The notes beneath the pieces are model-generated. The model had not been told where the DNA came from and searched no databases. It saw nothing but the letters and a program-made list of their open reading frames with translations. A stretch of 64,000 nucleotides of DNA, from NCBI RefSeq assembly GCF_021018895.1, contig NC_079374.1:7328712-7392711 (forward strand), in the 5' to 3' direction. Made by a program: the position numbers and the translations under genes. Origin of the DNA: Seriola aureovittata. Taxonomy: Eukaryota; Chordata; Actinopteri; Carangiformes; Carangidae. Shown here piece by piece: positions 61,428-64,000 of the stretch (position 1 is the first letter of the stretch; every line of letters begins with the position of its first letter).

Positions 61428-64000
<2,573 letters not shown>

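Overview
The window looks like nuclear DNA of a teleost fish, probably a percomorph. It is AT-rich and intron-bearing, with many (CA)n/(TG)n microsatellites, and it is dense in short non-autonomous elements of types common in spiny-rayed fish. Only two protein-coding genes can be supported, both on the minus strand. One is a complete single-exon TENT5/FAM46 reading frame (38307..39458), best read as tent5c. The other is the 3'-terminal coding exon of the Golgi alpha-1,2-mannosidase man1a2 (61428..61563). MAN1A2 followed by TENT5C/FAM46C in the same direction is also the order recalled for human chromosome 1p12, so the two identifications support each other.

Layout: 1..2040 is an AT-rich tandem array with a higher-order pattern. 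From 2 to 33.6 kb no gene is recognised. That stretch is a patchwork of degenerate dispersed repeats, MITE-like elements (a ~395 bp element with ~80 bp terminal inverted repeats at 20775..21170, two related hAT-like elements, small Tc1-type foldbacks and ends) and unrecognised sequence. From about 33.6 to 38.3 kb lies the probable ~4.7 kb 3' UTR of tent5c, read leftwards, with a poly(A) signal at 33644..33649 and several homopolymer and microsatellite tracts. The tent5c 5' region runs from 39.46 to about 41.1 kb. It has a clear splice acceptor 22 bases before the ATG, a hAT-like MITE in the presumed 5' intron, several candidate promoters, and an X-box-like site next to a pair of CCAAT boxes.

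From 41 to 57 kb is intergenic, with a tRNA-derived SINE, remnants of two Tc1 transposases, a hAT MITE with a near-intact target duplication, an inverted partner of the 17 kb repeat, and a nearly full-length but broken Tc1 element (54762..56373) with outer and inner terminal repeats. From 57 to 61.4 kb is the 3' side of man1a2, and 61564..64000 is its last intron, open at the window edge.

The two genes do unrelated jobs as far as known: N-glycan trimming in the Golgi, and cytoplasmic poly(A) tailing of mRNA. No operon-like arrangement, CRISPR array, rRNA or tRNA gene was seen. No new multi-gene system was found. The most interesting items are the mobile-element structures and the tent5c promoter and 3' UTR architecture. 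Dispersed repeat families are named by resemblance to sequences remembered from fish genomes and were not searched.
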